Assembly: GCA_023404095.1 (NCBI GenBank)
Contig: JAEYDD010000041.1
Coordinates: 434,001 to 498,000, forward strand
DNA length: 64,000 nt
DNA from: Pseudomonadota bacterium
GTDB lineage: Bacteria > Pseudomonadota > Alphaproteobacteria > Rhizobiales > Rhizobiaceae
Direction: 5' to 3'
The notes below the pieces were generated by a model. That model searched no databases. It saw nothing but the letters and a program-made list of their open reading frames with translations, and was not told where the DNA came from. The translations under genes were made by a program, and so were the position numbers. Positions 33,834-42,162 of this stretch are shown here, in pieces (the stretch's first letter is position 1; each line of letters starts with the position of its first letter).

Positions 33834-35543
33834 ATGAACGAACGACTGACGGTGGCGGCCGACACCATCCGCACCCTTGCGGTCGACCTGCCGGTCAATG
33901 CGACCTTCCACATCTGGCTGAAGGCGACGGGGCACAACAGCTTGGGCTCCGTCTCCTTCGCCAACGCCCGCGGCAAGTTCGCCGAAGTGTCGATCGCCAA
34001 TGCCGAGGAATACGGCCTGCGCATCTATCAGGTCTTCGGCGGTGGTCACGTCGAACTGAGCTTCGACACGGCGACGACGGCGGTGTCGGTGATCTACTGG
34101 TTCACCGCGGCTGACGTGCTGGAGACCGGCATCACGGTCGTCCACACCAACCGCGGCAACGCGCCGCCGGAGCTTCCAGGCGGCTACCACTTCCGCCCGC
34201 CTTTCGGCTGGATGAACGATCCGAACGGCTTTGGCCGCTTTGACGGCCGGCCCCATCTCTTCTACCAGCACTACTCTCACGGCCTGCGCTGGAACACGAT
34301 GCACTGGGGGCACGCGGTTTCCTCCGATTATCTGCGCTGGCGCCACCTGCCGATCTTCCTCTTTCCGTCCGAGGACCTGACGGCGCGCCCCGACAAGCGC
34401 GGCGGCGCCTTTTCCGGCACCACCATCCCGCTGGTCGACGGCCCCGGCATCCGCGTGTTCTTCACCGAGCAGGTCGCCGACCGACAGCCCGAGCAGCAGA
34501 TCCAGCTCACCGCCACCTCCTCCGACCTGATCACCGCCGGACAGGCCGAGGTGGTCCTTGCCGGTCGCCCGACCGGTGAGGGCCTGACGCCGGACTTTCG
34601 CGATCCCTACGTGTTCCGTGGACCGGACGGGCTATGGAAAATGCTGCTCGGCAGCCAGAGCGACGATGGTGGCGTCATCCTGCTCTACGAGACCGAGGAC
34701 CGGACGGCGGCGACCGGCTGGACCTATGTCGGGAAGCTTCTGGTCGAGGAGCGCTACCGAACCACCGCGATCGAATGCCCCTGCCTGCTCCCGCTCGACG
34801 GCCCGGCTACCAGCCCCTCGACGCGCTGGGTGCTCGTCTACGGTCTGATGAACAGCAAGGACGATACGACCGGCCGGCAGAACCTGACGATGGCCGATGT
34901 CGGCTGGTTCGACGGCCGCAGCTTCTCCAAGGAATTCGGGCAGGAGCTCGATTTCGGCACCGACAACTATGCCTTCCAGGCCTTCCTCGACGGCGATCGC
35001 GCCGTTGGCATCGGCTGGCTCGCCAACTGGGCCGACGCGCATCCGGACATCGACTTCCCGACGGCCATGACATTGCCACGCGCGATGCATCTCGCAGACG
35101 GCATGCTGCTGACGCCGCCGATCGGCGCAGCCGAAAGCCTCCGCAGCCGCATTCTCGACCGCACGCGGCTTGCGGCCGGCGAGACGGTGACCTTCGACAA
35201 CGGCTCCGTCGAGATCCTGTTCGATCTGGACGAGGCCGGGGCGACCTTCGAGCTGGAGCTGGATCACCCCGGGGCGGCTATCGCCATCTTTCGCGACCAG
35301 CACGGCCTCGGCATCCGCTATGAGCGCCACGGCGGGCCGGCGTCGCCGCTCTACGTCGCCCACGGCGCCAATCCGCGACGCGTGCGCGTCTTCCTCGACT
35401 ACGGCTCGATCGAGGTCTTCGCCGACCGCGGCCGCTGGGTCGGGACGAAACGCATCGACGGCTTCGCGCCGATCCGTGCCGCCCGCTTCAGTGCAGGCGC
35501 GCAAAGCGTCGTGCAGGCGACGGTCTGGGCCTTGAAGCTCTGA
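33834..35543 (+). CDS. Glycoside hydrolase family 32 enzyme (fructan/sucrose hydrolase)
   Basis: A 569-residue GH32 enzyme. The nucleophile is D129 in WMNDPNG, the transition-state stabiliser D257 in FRDPYVF, and the acid/base E314 in IECPCLL; all three hallmark residues are intact. About 100 extra residues precede the five-bladed propeller and read as a small beta-domain, which is longer than in ordinary sucrose-6-phosphate hydrolases. A beta-sandwich follows from about residue 440. No signal peptide is visible, so it would be cytoplasmic. No sugar transporter, kinase or LacI regulator is adjacent, so the substrate (sucrose, levan or inulin fragments) is open. Confidence 0.92.
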   Translation: MNERLTVAADTIRTLAVDLPVNATFHIWLKATGHNSLGSVSFANARGKFAEVSIANAEEYGLRIYQVFGGGHVELSFDTATTAVSVIYWFTAADVLETGITVVHTNRGNAPPELPGGYHFRPPFGWMNDPNGFGRFDGRPHLFYQHYSHGLRWNTMHWGHAVSSDYLRWRHLPIFLFPSEDLTARPDKRGGAFSGTTIPLVDGPGIRVFFTEQVADRQPEQQIQLTATSSDLITAGQAEVVLAGRPTGEGLTPDFRDPYVFRGPDGLWKMLLGSQSDDGGVILLYETEDRTAATGWTYVGKLLVEERYRTTAIECPCLLPLDGPATSPSTRWVLVYGLMNSKDDTTGRQNLTMADVGWFDGRSFSKEFGQELDFGTDNYAFQAFLDGDRAVGIGWLANWADAHPDIDFPTAMTLPRAMHLADGMLLTPPIGAAESLRSRILDRTRLAAGETVTFDNGSVEILFDLDEAGATFELELDHPGAAIAIFRDQHGLGIRYERHGGPASPLYVAHGANPRRVRVFLDYGSIEVFADRGRWVGTKRIDGFAPIRAARFSAGAQSVVQATVWALKL

Positions 35544-35671
35544 AATTGTTCTACCGATGCTCTTGAGTAGCGAAAGCGGTGTGCAGGTCGCACCTTGTCA
35601 AGGAACACCAGATATGAGGGAGGTGGTGACCGTCGCACTTTGCGGTCAATTCACGGATTGCTGGAGCATAA

Positions 35672-36079
35672 ATGCAAAGAGACGAAGTCGAACCGACTTT
35701 AACGCAAGGCATGTTGAGGCTAGGCACGCTCTTCGCAGTGATCGCGGTTGGCGGCCACTTCTTCTGGAACTTTTTCAGTGAGACTGCTGCCTTAAATCGG
35801 CTGGAAGCTACGGCAAAAAGCTATCGTTACACGCAAAGCTGTGATGCCGAAGGCCACCCCGTTTCTTCCGGCGTAGGTAACTGCGTCGACCTGAACCATT
35901 ATGTCTTTGTCTACGGTCCCACGATGAAAGCGCTCCGCAGGGCCTGCACGGGAAAATCGGAAACGATACTCTTCTTCGAGAAGGGAAAAGTAGCTAGGAC
36001 AGAGATAAATAGCGTTGAGAAACTGTTGCGGTTTCGCGAGCAATACGGAACGAATTCCCCATGTGGATTATATCGTTAG
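35672..36079 (+). CDS. Hypothetical membrane-anchored protein, low GC
   Basis: A 135-residue protein with one N-terminal transmembrane segment (MLRLGTLFAVIAVGGHFFWNF, about residues 14-34) and a small outer domain with four cysteines (residues near 57, 70, 92 and 131) that could form two disulfides. GGAG lies about eight bases before the ATG. The base composition is clearly lower in GC than its neighbours, and its stop codon abuts an IS66 remnant. I recognise no family. Recent acquisition is the simplest reading. Confidence 0.6.
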   Translation: MQRDEVEPTLTQGMLRLGTLFAVIAVGGHFFWNFFSETAALNRLEATAKSYRYTQSCDAEGHPVSSGVGNCVDLNHYVFVYGPTMKALRRACTGKSETILFFEKGKVARTEINSVEKLLRFREQYGTNSPCGLYR

Positions 36080-36255
36080 AGGCGCCGTGGTTCGGCATCA
36101 AGCCGTAGCGCTCTGCGACCTCGTTGACCATGCGCAGGGCTGAAGACTCTCTGAAGCGATCTGCGCCTTGACCTCATCCGGCCAATGCCGGTGAACCTCA
36201 GGTCCAGACTTCCGGTCGTGAGAACAAACTCCCGTTGCTCGTCCGTAGGCATCAT
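36080..36255 (-). pseudogene. Frameshifted remnant of IS66-family orfA
   Basis: Reading leftwards, three frames in succession give MPTDEQREFVLTTG, then SGPEVHRHWPDEVKAQIASE, then MVNEVAERYGLMPNHGA. Joined, these follow the N-terminus of IS66 OrfA proteins of rhizobia as I remember it (...WPDEVKAQIVAESLRPGATVNEVAERYGL...). Two frameshifts and the loss of everything after about codon 46 show a dead fragment. The orfB and transposase parts are absent. It ends at the stop of the low-GC orphan gene. Confidence 0.8.
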
Positions 36256-36419
36256 TTTCGATTTGGAGATCACCAAGGCCGACGAGCATTTTCGCATCGA
36301 ATGGAGTGCAAGCTATGGCGTGACCGGCTTTGTCACCGCCAGCAGCGTGCGGATCAGCCTCGTTCCGGGAGAACCCGGCTAGGACGCATTTCCAGGCAAG
36401 CTGCAAAAGCGTCCTTCCC
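36256..36419. other. Remnant-like sequence without a gene
   Basis: This stretch next to the IS66 fragment holds an open frame on the + strand (36185-36382) but no ribosome binding site or recognisable domain. It is probably debris of the same insertion/deletion event. Confidence 0.4.
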
Positions 36420-36899
36420 TCACGTCGCCTTGGCATAGGCGAGGATGAAGAGGACGAGGGATGCGATCGAGGTGACCGTGCGGACGTGGTTCCACGCGGT
36501 CCAGTTGCTGAGATAGGTCTTCCACAGGGCCTCGCCTTCCGGACTTGCCGGGTTCACCGCAGCGAGCGCGTCGTTCATCGGCACATTGAAGACGATTGTG
36601 ACGCCGAGCGTGCCGACCAGGAAGAGCACAGCAGCAGCACTTGCAAGACCGCTGCCGGCGGCCCCGCTCACGAAGGCAAGGACGACGATCGCGACCGCGA
36701 GCAAGGCCGTGCCCATGAAGGCGGCAAAAAACAGCGGGTTCTGGATCACCACGTTGATCGCGTTCATCGCCGCCATGCCCTCGCCCGCCGGCAGTCGCCC
36801 CAGCGCCGCCATGATGCACACGGAAAAGATGAAGAACAGGCCGGCATTCAGGCCCGCGCCGACCGTGGCGACGAGGAGAAGCAAGGTATAGGCGGCCAC
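36420..36899 (-). CDS. DUF1772 (anthrone oxygenase-like) membrane protein
   Basis: A 159-residue protein with four transmembrane segments (residues about 3-30, 52-78, 83-104 and 138-157). It has the DUF1772 pattern: VGAGLNAGLFFIFSVCIM near the start, VTIVFNVPMNDAL in the middle, and the conserved W-x-x-W-N-H-V-R-T (WTAWNHVRTVTS) late. Fungal relatives oxidise anthrones, but most bacterial members are uncharacterised. The GTG at 36899 has GGAGGA seven bases upstream. It stands alone, facing the IS66 remnant. Confidence 0.85.
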   Translation of the reverse strand: MAAYTLLLLVATVGAGLNAGLFFIFSVCIMAALGRLPAGEGMAAMNAINVVIQNPLFFAAFMGTALLAVAIVVLAFVSGAAGSGLASAAAVLFLVGTLGVTIVFNVPMNDALAAVNPASPEGEALWKTYLSNWTAWNHVRTVTSIASLVLFILAYAKAT

Positions 36900-37134
36900 G
36901 GCAATCCTCCGGTTCTGCTAGCGGGGCGCAAACACGCAACCCGGCGACAGCTATACCAGCTCTCGTCTCCGTGATCACCGACAGTTGAACACAATTGCCA
37001 ATCGGCCCCGGCAAACGCCTGTGCTACAGTCTTCGCTTGCACGGTTGGCGCCTGAACCGCGCCGCGCATCGCCGCCCTGTTCCGCATTTCCGTTCCGAAC
37101 GGCAGCGGACGTTTCCGCAGAAGGGAAATGCAGG

Positions 37135-37932
37135 ATGCTGCTTGCCGCACTCGCCATGTTCTTCAGCGTGACCGCCTATGGCGAGACGCCGACCGTCGCC
37201 GCCGAAAGCGGCACTGTCGTCGATCTGGAGCTGGTTCTTGCCGTCGATGTTTCCGGGTCGATGGACCTGGAGGAGGCGCAGATCCAGCGCGCCGGCTATG
37301 TATCCGCCCTCACCCACCCCGAATTCCTTGCCGCGATCCGCGAGGGCTATAACGGCCGCATCGCGCTCAGCTACTACGAGTGGGGCGGCTCCGTCAGCGC
37401 GAGTTCGCGAATGCCATGGGCGTTGATCGAGACGGCGGAGGATGCACGTCGCTTTGCCCAGAAGATCAAGGACCGCCCTTTCGCATCGATGCGCGGCACG
37501 TCCCTGTCGGCCGCGCTTGCCTACGGTTCCACGCTTTTCGAAGGCAACGGATATGCCGGCGCCCGGCGGGTGATCGACGTTTCCGGTGACGGCCCCAACA
37601 ATTATGGCGCACCCGTGGCGCCGGCCCGCGACGCGGCGACGGCGCTCGGCATCGTGGTCAACGGACTTGCGATCATGATCCGCCCTTCGGCCGCCTACGG
37701 TCCGCTCGACCGCTACTATGCCGACTGCGTTATCGGCGGCCCCGGCGCCTTCGTCGTCTCGGTGCAGGAGCCGGAGGACTTTGCGATCGCCATCCGCCGC
37801 AAGCTGGTGCTGGAGGTCAGCGGCCGCCTGCCCCCGCCGAACGTCTTCGCCGCGGCCGGCGACAGCGATTGCCTGATCGGCGAGAAGCTCCGGCCCGGGT
37901 TCGACCAGTATTACCCGGAACTGAACCGCTGA
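37135..37932 (+). CDS. DUF1194 (VWA-like) secreted protein, canonical copy
   Basis: A 265-residue DUF1194 protein with a signal peptide (MLLAALAMFFSVTAYG). The canonical VWA-like motifs are LAVDVSGSMDLEEAQIQRAG (MIDAS DxSxS) and RRVIDVSGDGPNNYG, with RGTSLSAAL between them supplying the MIDAS threonine. The first in-frame Met (36985) lies far upstream without a ribosome binding site, while ATG 37135 follows AGAAGGGA. It is a paralogue of the gene at 4271 but has intact motifs. The role is unknown. Confidence 0.85.
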   Translation: MLLAALAMFFSVTAYGETPTVAAESGTVVDLELVLAVDVSGSMDLEEAQIQRAGYVSALTHPEFLAAIREGYNGRIALSYYEWGGSVSASSRMPWALIETAEDARRFAQKIKDRPFASMRGTSLSAALAYGSTLFEGNGYAGARRVIDVSGDGPNNYGAPVAPARDAATALGIVVNGLAIMIRPSAAYGPLDRYYADCVIGGPGAFVVSVQEPEDFAIAIRRKLVLEVSGRLPPPNVFAAAGDSDCLIGEKLRPGFDQYYPELNR

Positions 37933-37949
37933 GACGCTGCTGAACGCTT

Positions 37950-38153
37950 TCAGGTAAACGGCCCCTGCTGCTCCGGCCATGGTGCGCAGCATCCACATAT
38001 TCGGGGACTGACCTGCGCCCGCAGGCCCTTTCGGGGCGTCTTGTGGCAGCGCTCGCACGTCGCGTCACCGGCACATGTGCCGGACGGCAGGCCAATATCG
38101 AGGTGATCCTCAACGGCACCTGAAACGAGACACGGATAGACTGCCAAACGCAA
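37950..38153 (-). CDS. Possible small Cys-rich protein
   Basis: A 67-codon frame starting at TTG with AAAGGA a few bases upstream. It encodes seven cysteines, including GTCAGDATCERCHK, which has a CxxCH pattern, and RICGCC near the end. It is divergent from the Rieske gene across the operator. Codon usage is GC3-rich but the frame has no recognisable family, no signal peptide and a weak start, so it may be chance. Confidence 0.25.
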   Translation of the reverse strand: MRLAVYPCLVSGAVEDHLDIGLPSGTCAGDATCERCHKTPRKGLRAQVSPRICGCCAPWPEQQGPFT

Positions 38154-38185
38154 CCTATTCCTTTATTTATGGGAATATGCTTTAA

Positions 38186-38201
38186 TTGAATGAACGTTCA
38201 G
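38186..38201. promoter_or_regulatory. BetI-like operator, site 1
   Basis: TTGAATGAACGTTCAG contains the perfect palindrome TGAACGTTCA. It is 19-34 bases before the chosen Rieske start and covers an earlier in-frame ATG at 38190. Sites 2 (41034-41049) and 3 (48157-48172) share 12 of 16 positions when read on the minus strand. It resembles the bet operator of enteric bacteria as I remember it. Confidence 0.65.
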
Positions 38202-38219
38202 CAAAATATGGGGAAGAAG

Positions 38220-39410
38220 ATGAATGAAGTGATCCGCGACATCTCCATTCCGAACGACTGGGACCGCAGCGGTCTGCCGGGATGGTGCTATCACAGCCCG
38301 GCCCTGCTCGAGCTGGAAAAGCAGCATATCTTCCGCGAGCACTGGCAGATCGCCTGCCACGTGTCCGACGTCGCCGAACCCGGCAACTACATCACGCTGG
38401 ACGTGATCGGCGAGCGCGCCCTGATCCTTCGCGATCAGGACGGAGAGATCAAAGCTTTCCACAATATCTGTCGCCACCGTGGCTCGCGTCTCGTCGCAGA
38501 CAGGAGCGGCACCTGCCGCAACGCGTTGGTCTGCCCGTTTCACGGCTGGGTCTACAATCTCGACGGCACGCTGCGCGGGGCCGCGCGCCCCCGCTCCTTC
38601 CCACCCATGGACAAGCACGAATTCGCGCTCAAGACCATCGAATGCGAGGTCTGGCAGGGCTTCGTGTTCATTCGCTTCGCCCCCGGCCCGCAAGCGTCCG
38701 TGGCCGAAATCATGCGCCCGTTCGAGGCGGAACTGTCGCACTACCGCCCCGCCGAGATGGTGCCCGTCGGTGAAATCCACACGCAGGAAACGCCGGTGAA
38801 CTGGAAGTCCGTGCGCGACGTGGACAATGAGGGCTACCACGTGGCGATGGCCCATCCCGCCCTGCAGGATCTCTACGGCTCGACCTATTACGACGAGCCC
38901 TTCGTCGACGGACTCTGCCGCTCGTTCGCCACCTACAATCCCCATGCCGGGCGCAGATGGAGCGTCGGGCGCTACGTCAAGATCGCACCGGAAAACAAGA
39001 CCCTGCCGGACCACCTGCGCAAGGCCTGGATCTATTTCGGCATCTTCCCCAACGCCGTGATCGCCGTCACGCCGGAAAGCCTGCAGTTCTACCAGGAATT
39101 CCCGATCTCCGTCGGCCGCACCCTGCTGCGCGGCGGCGTGTACCGATACCGCGACGAAACCCGCGAGCAGGCCGCCGCCCGCTATCTTGCCGCCCGCATC
39201 GACCGCGATACGCAAGCCGAGGACGCGCAACTGACGATCTGGTCGAACGAGGCCATGACCTCGGAAGCCTTCGCCGGCTTTTACCTGTCGGATCTGGAGT
39301 ACGGCGTGCGAACCCACCATGATCATCTGCGCAGGGTCCTGCCGGTGATGAACCTTGCAGCCCCGCCGGACGAGAAGGACATGGCGGCGAAGAATGCGGC
39401 TCTGCGCTGA
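38220..39410 (+). CDS. Rieske (2Fe-2S) non-heme iron oxygenase, alpha subunit (second)
   Basis: A 396-residue oxygenase with Rieske ligands C84-x-H86 and C105-x2-H108 (NICRHRG, CPFHGW). The iron site is in DVDNEGYHVAMAH with E204, H207 and H212. It belongs to the same broad demethylase/oxygenase group as the gene at 18323 but is clearly a different subfamily. Within this cluster of amine genes it probably attacks a C-N bond or N-methyl group. ATG 38220 follows GGGGAAG; the earlier ATG 38190 lies inside the operator, so the later start is preferred. No reductase gene is nearby. Confidence 0.88.
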   Translation: MNEVIRDISIPNDWDRSGLPGWCYHSPALLELEKQHIFREHWQIACHVSDVAEPGNYITLDVIGERALILRDQDGEIKAFHNICRHRGSRLVADRSGTCRNALVCPFHGWVYNLDGTLRGAARPRSFPPMDKHEFALKTIECEVWQGFVFIRFAPGPQASVAEIMRPFEAELSHYRPAEMVPVGEIHTQETPVNWKSVRDVDNEGYHVAMAHPALQDLYGSTYYDEPFVDGLCRSFATYNPHAGRRWSVGRYVKIAPENKTLPDHLRKAWIYFGIFPNAVIAVTPESLQFYQEFPISVGRTLLRGGVYRYRDETREQAAARYLAARIDRDTQAEDAQLTIWSNEAMTSEAFAGFYLSDLEYGVRTHHDHLRRVLPVMNLAAPPDEKDMAAKNAALR

Positions 39411-39450
39411 GCCGTGTGCGACAATTCTCCCGCCCCATTCGACGGGGCCC

Positions 39451-39478
39451 AAAAAAGAGAGCCCGCTTTCGCGGGCTC
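39451..39478 (-). terminator. Rho-independent terminator of the aminotransferase gene
   Basis: Read leftwards, the stem GAGCCCGC / GCGGGCTC (39471-39478 and 39459-39466, 4-base loop) is followed by TCTTTTTT. It lies about 50 bases after the aminotransferase stop and between convergent genes. Confidence 0.88.
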
Positions 39479-39531
39479 AAGAATGTCGGGGCCGGGAATG
39501 AATGACACCGACAGGCCGGCAGGGGGCGGCC

Positions 39532-40959
39532 TCAGCCGCGCCACAGCCCTTCCCGAACCAGGTCGTCCATCGTCAGTTCGATACCGCGGCGAAGGATCGC
39601 GGTCATGTCGTCGATCTGGCCGGCGCTGATCGTCAACGGCGGCGACATCACGCACATGTTGATGAGCGGCCGCACCAGCAGTCCGAGTTCCTGGCAATGG
39701 TTGTCGATGCGTTTGCCTACCTCGAGGTCGAGCGTCAGCGGATTGTTGCTCACCCGGTCTGCAACGCATTCCACGCAGGCCATCAGCCCCAGGCCGCGCA
39801 CCTCGCCCACCAGCGGCAGGTCTTTCAAGGCCTTCAGGCTGGATTGGAAATGGCCGGATACCGCGCGTGCGTGCTCCAGAAGCCCGTCTTCGAGAAGATC
39901 GAGGTTCTTCAAGGCCACGGCGCATCCGACCGGATGGCTCGAATAGGTGAGCCCGTGGGCGAACATCGCCTCCGAATGGTTGGAGCGGCGCAGTTCCTCC
40001 AGAAGACGCCCGGCGATCATCACGCCGCCGAGCGGGAAGTAGCCTGACGTCACGCCCTTGGCGAAGGTGATCATGTCCGGATCGAGCCCGAATACCTCCT
40101 GCGAGGCAAAGACGTGCCCGAGCCTTCCGAAGGCAGTCACCACCTCGTCGGCGATGAAGAGGATGTCGTTCTCCCGGCACAGTTCGCGAAAGCGGCGCAG
40201 ATAGCCATCCGGCGGAACGATGACGCCGCCAGACGCCATCACCGGTTCGGCGACGAAGGCGCCGATGCGCTCGGCGCCGACGGTCTCGATCACGCCCTGG
40301 AACTCGGCCACAAGGTAGTCGCAGAACGCGTCTGCTGCCACGCCCTCCGGCCGGCGGAACGGATTGGGGCAGGTCAGCTTGACCACCTGCTCGCCGGCGC
40401 CGTCCATCCAGTCCTGATCGCGCGGTCGCCCATTCAGCGAGGCCGAGAGATAGGTGGAGCCATGATAGGCACCCTGGCGCGAAACGATCAGCTTCTTCTC
40501 TCCTCGCCCCTTCACATTGTTGGCAAACTGCATGAAGCGCAGCGCGGTCTCGACCGCGGAGGAGCCGCCGGTCGTATAGAACACGTGGTCGAGCCCCTCG
40601 GGCGCATGGCCGGCCAGTCGTCCCGAAAGGCGTGCTGCGGGCGCGTTCGTCGTGTACCAGGGCGAATTGTAGGAAAGCTCCATCGCCTGCGCCGCCATGA
40701 CCTCGGCCAGTTCCCGGCGCCTGTGCCCGGCATTGACGCACCACATGCCGGCAGGCCCGTCGATCAGCCTGCGCCCGGCGGCGTCGGTGACGTAGATCCC
40801 CTCCCCGCCCTCGATCCGCCCGCGGGCTTCCGCACCGATCGAGCCCGAGACGGGCCAAGGCTGCACCAGATGGCGTTCGGCCAGCAGCGTCAGTTCGTCC
40901 GCCGCCTCCTCCGCCGTTGCCCCACCCTGCATTCCGGTCGACTTCGGTATCGCAGCCAT
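39532..40959 (-). CDS. Class III (omega) aminotransferase
   Basis: A 475-residue PLP enzyme of fold type I, class III. The PLP lysine is in TFAKGVTSGYFPLGG. The phosphate-binding YTTGGSSAVETALRF, the Asp in FIADEVVTAFGRLG and the LIVSRQGAYHGSTY motif are all standard. It resembles polyamine:pyruvate or omega-amino-acid transaminases (SpuC-like). ATG 40959 has GGAG upstream; a longer frame to 41049 would cover operator DNA and is rejected. It is divergent from the polyamine-type ABC importer, sharing a promoter region with two palindromes. It probably deaminates the imported amine or its product. Confidence 0.9.
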   Translation of the reverse strand: MAAIPKSTGMQGGATAEEAADELTLLAERHLVQPWPVSGSIGAEARGRIEGGEGIYVTDAAGRRLIDGPAGMWCVNAGHRRRELAEVMAAQAMELSYNSPWYTTNAPAARLSGRLAGHAPEGLDHVFYTTGGSSAVETALRFMQFANNVKGRGEKKLIVSRQGAYHGSTYLSASLNGRPRDQDWMDGAGEQVVKLTCPNPFRRPEGVAADAFCDYLVAEFQGVIETVGAERIGAFVAEPVMASGGVIVPPDGYLRRFRELCRENDILFIADEVVTAFGRLGHVFASQEVFGLDPDMITFAKGVTSGYFPLGGVMIAGRLLEELRRSNHSEAMFAHGLTYSSHPVGCAVALKNLDLLEDGLLEHARAVSGHFQSSLKALKDLPLVGEVRGLGLMACVECVADRVSNNPLTLDLEVGKRIDNHCQELGLLVRPLINMCVMSPPLTISAGQIDDMTAILRRGIELTMDDLVREGLWRG

Positions 40960-41006
40960 CCCACGCTCCAGACATGTTGAAAATGTCAAATTTTCATTCA
41001 ACGCAA

Positions 41007-41026
41007 TGAAAAGAATATTCTTTTCA
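41007..41026. promoter_or_regulatory. 20-bp perfect palindrome in the aminotransferase/ABC promoter region
   Basis: TGAAAAGAATATTCTTTTCA is a perfect 20-base palindrome about 50 bases upstream of the aminotransferase start. It differs in sequence from the BetI-like sites, so a second regulator may act here. Confidence 0.5.
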
Positions 41027-41033
41027 CCAAATA

Positions 41034-41049
41034 TTGAATGTTCGTTCAA
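41034..41049. promoter_or_regulatory. BetI-like operator, site 2
   Basis: On the minus strand the site reads TTGAACGAACATTCAA. The flanks extend it to ATTGAATGTTCGTTCAAT (41033-41050). It sits between the divergent aminotransferase and ABC importer genes. Confidence 0.68.
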
Positions 41050-41244
41050 TCAATATTGCAGAATTAGCGCTTGATTTCAATGGCGGTTTGCGCTCATCTT
41101 TCGTCAGGGAACAGCAACAGCCGAAAAGGCGGTCGGGATGAAATCGGCATCACAGGCAGACGGGCTCTGTCCCGGGTTCCAGATTCGGGCGCAGGGCCAG
41201 ATCCGGATGCAGGGGCAGGTTCATATCCAGGGAAAGTCCCGGCG

Positions 41245-42162
41245 ATGAGCACCGCGGCCATCGTCAGCGCGCCGGAAAAACCGGCACCCGCCAAGGGCAT
41301 CCGCTGGCTACACGGCGAAGAGGCCCGCGGGCTGGCGATGATCTCGCCGACCCTGCTTTACGCCCTTGCCCTTCTGCTCGTGCCTGTCCTGCTGGTGATC
41401 ACCTACAGCTTCTGGACCCAGAACTATCTGGAGATCGACCGCACTTTCACCTTCGAGAACTACCGCCTCGCTCTGACCGAGCCGATCTACCGCGACCTTT
41501 TCGTGCGCTCGCTGTGGATCTCGCTGCTGACGAGCGCGATCACCGTCGGCTTTTCCTATCCGATCGCCTGGTACATTTCCTTCCACGGCGGCCCGCACAA
41601 GAACCTCTGGCTCTTTCTCGTCACCATTCCCTGCTGGACAAGCTATCTGCTGCGTGTCATGTCGTGGAAGGTGATCCTCGGCTATGGCGGCGTTCTCAAT
41701 ACCGGCCTGATGGCAACAGGCATCATCGACCAGCCCATCACTTCGCTGCTCTACAATGCCAATGCTGTCGTCATCACCCTCGTCCACAGCTGGGCCGCCT
41801 TCGCGATCCTGCCGATCTACGTCTCGCTGCAGAAGATCGACCGCTCGCTGATCGAGGCCGCGCGCGACCTGGGCGACGGTGCCGTCCGCTCCTTCCTCCG
41901 CGTCACCCTGCCGCTGTCGATGCCTGGCGTCATCTCCGCCTTCCTGATCGTGATGATACCGACGGTCGGCGATTACGTGACGCCCAAGCTCGTGGGCGGC
42001 AAGGACGGCGTCATGATCGCGACCGCGATCCAGGCGCAGTTCGGCAAGAGCGCCAACTGGCCGCTTGGCGCAGCACTGTCGGTCACCACCATGGTGCTGG
42101 TCTCGCTGGCGGCGGCAGCGGTCGTCCTTGCCCTGCGCTTTGCCGTGCGGAGGATCCGCTGA
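41245..42162 (+). CDS. Polyamine-type ABC transporter permease (PotB-like)
   Basis: A 305-residue permease with about six transmembrane segments from residue 30 on (MISPTLLYALALLLVPVLLV). The EAA loop is EAARDLGDGAVRSFLRVTLP. ATG 41245 has AGGGAAAG upstream; the frame extends further back with repeated GAGPDPDAGAG-like sequence that has no ribosome binding site. It forms the channel with the next permease, and the TGATG junction couples the two. It is the first gene of a rightward unit from the shared promoter at 41.0 kb. Confidence 0.91.
   Translation: MSTAAIVSAPEKPAPAKGIRWLHGEEARGLAMISPTLLYALALLLVPVLLVITYSFWTQNYLEIDRTFTFENYRLALTEPIYRDLFVRSLWISLLTSAITVGFSYPIAWYISFHGGPHKNLWLFLVTIPCWTSYLLRVMSWKVILGYGGVLNTGLMATGIIDQPITSLLYNANAVVITLVHSWAAFAILPIYVSLQKIDRSLIEAARDLGDGAVRSFLRVTLPLSMPGVISAFLIVMIPTVGDYVTPKLVGGKDGVMIATAIQAQFGKSANWPLGAALSVTTMVLVSLAAAAVVLALRFAVRRIR

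Larger units (their letters stand above)
37933..38219. other. Intergenic region holding a possible small gene and the Rieske promoter
   Basis: The left part carries a possible minus-strand small gene (37950-38153). The right part holds an inverted repeat TATTCC (38156-38161) / GGAATA (38172-38177) and the BetI-type operator at 38186-38201. Confidence 0.5.

Noticed and set aside
36185..36382. A 65-codon + strand frame next to the IS66 remnant
   Set aside because: No ribosome binding site or domain, and it overlaps the orfA remnant in antisense.
38190..38219. ATG 38190 as the start of the second Rieske oxygenase
   Set aside because: It lies inside the BetI-like operator and lacks a ribosome binding site; ATG 38220 with GGGGAAG is preferred.
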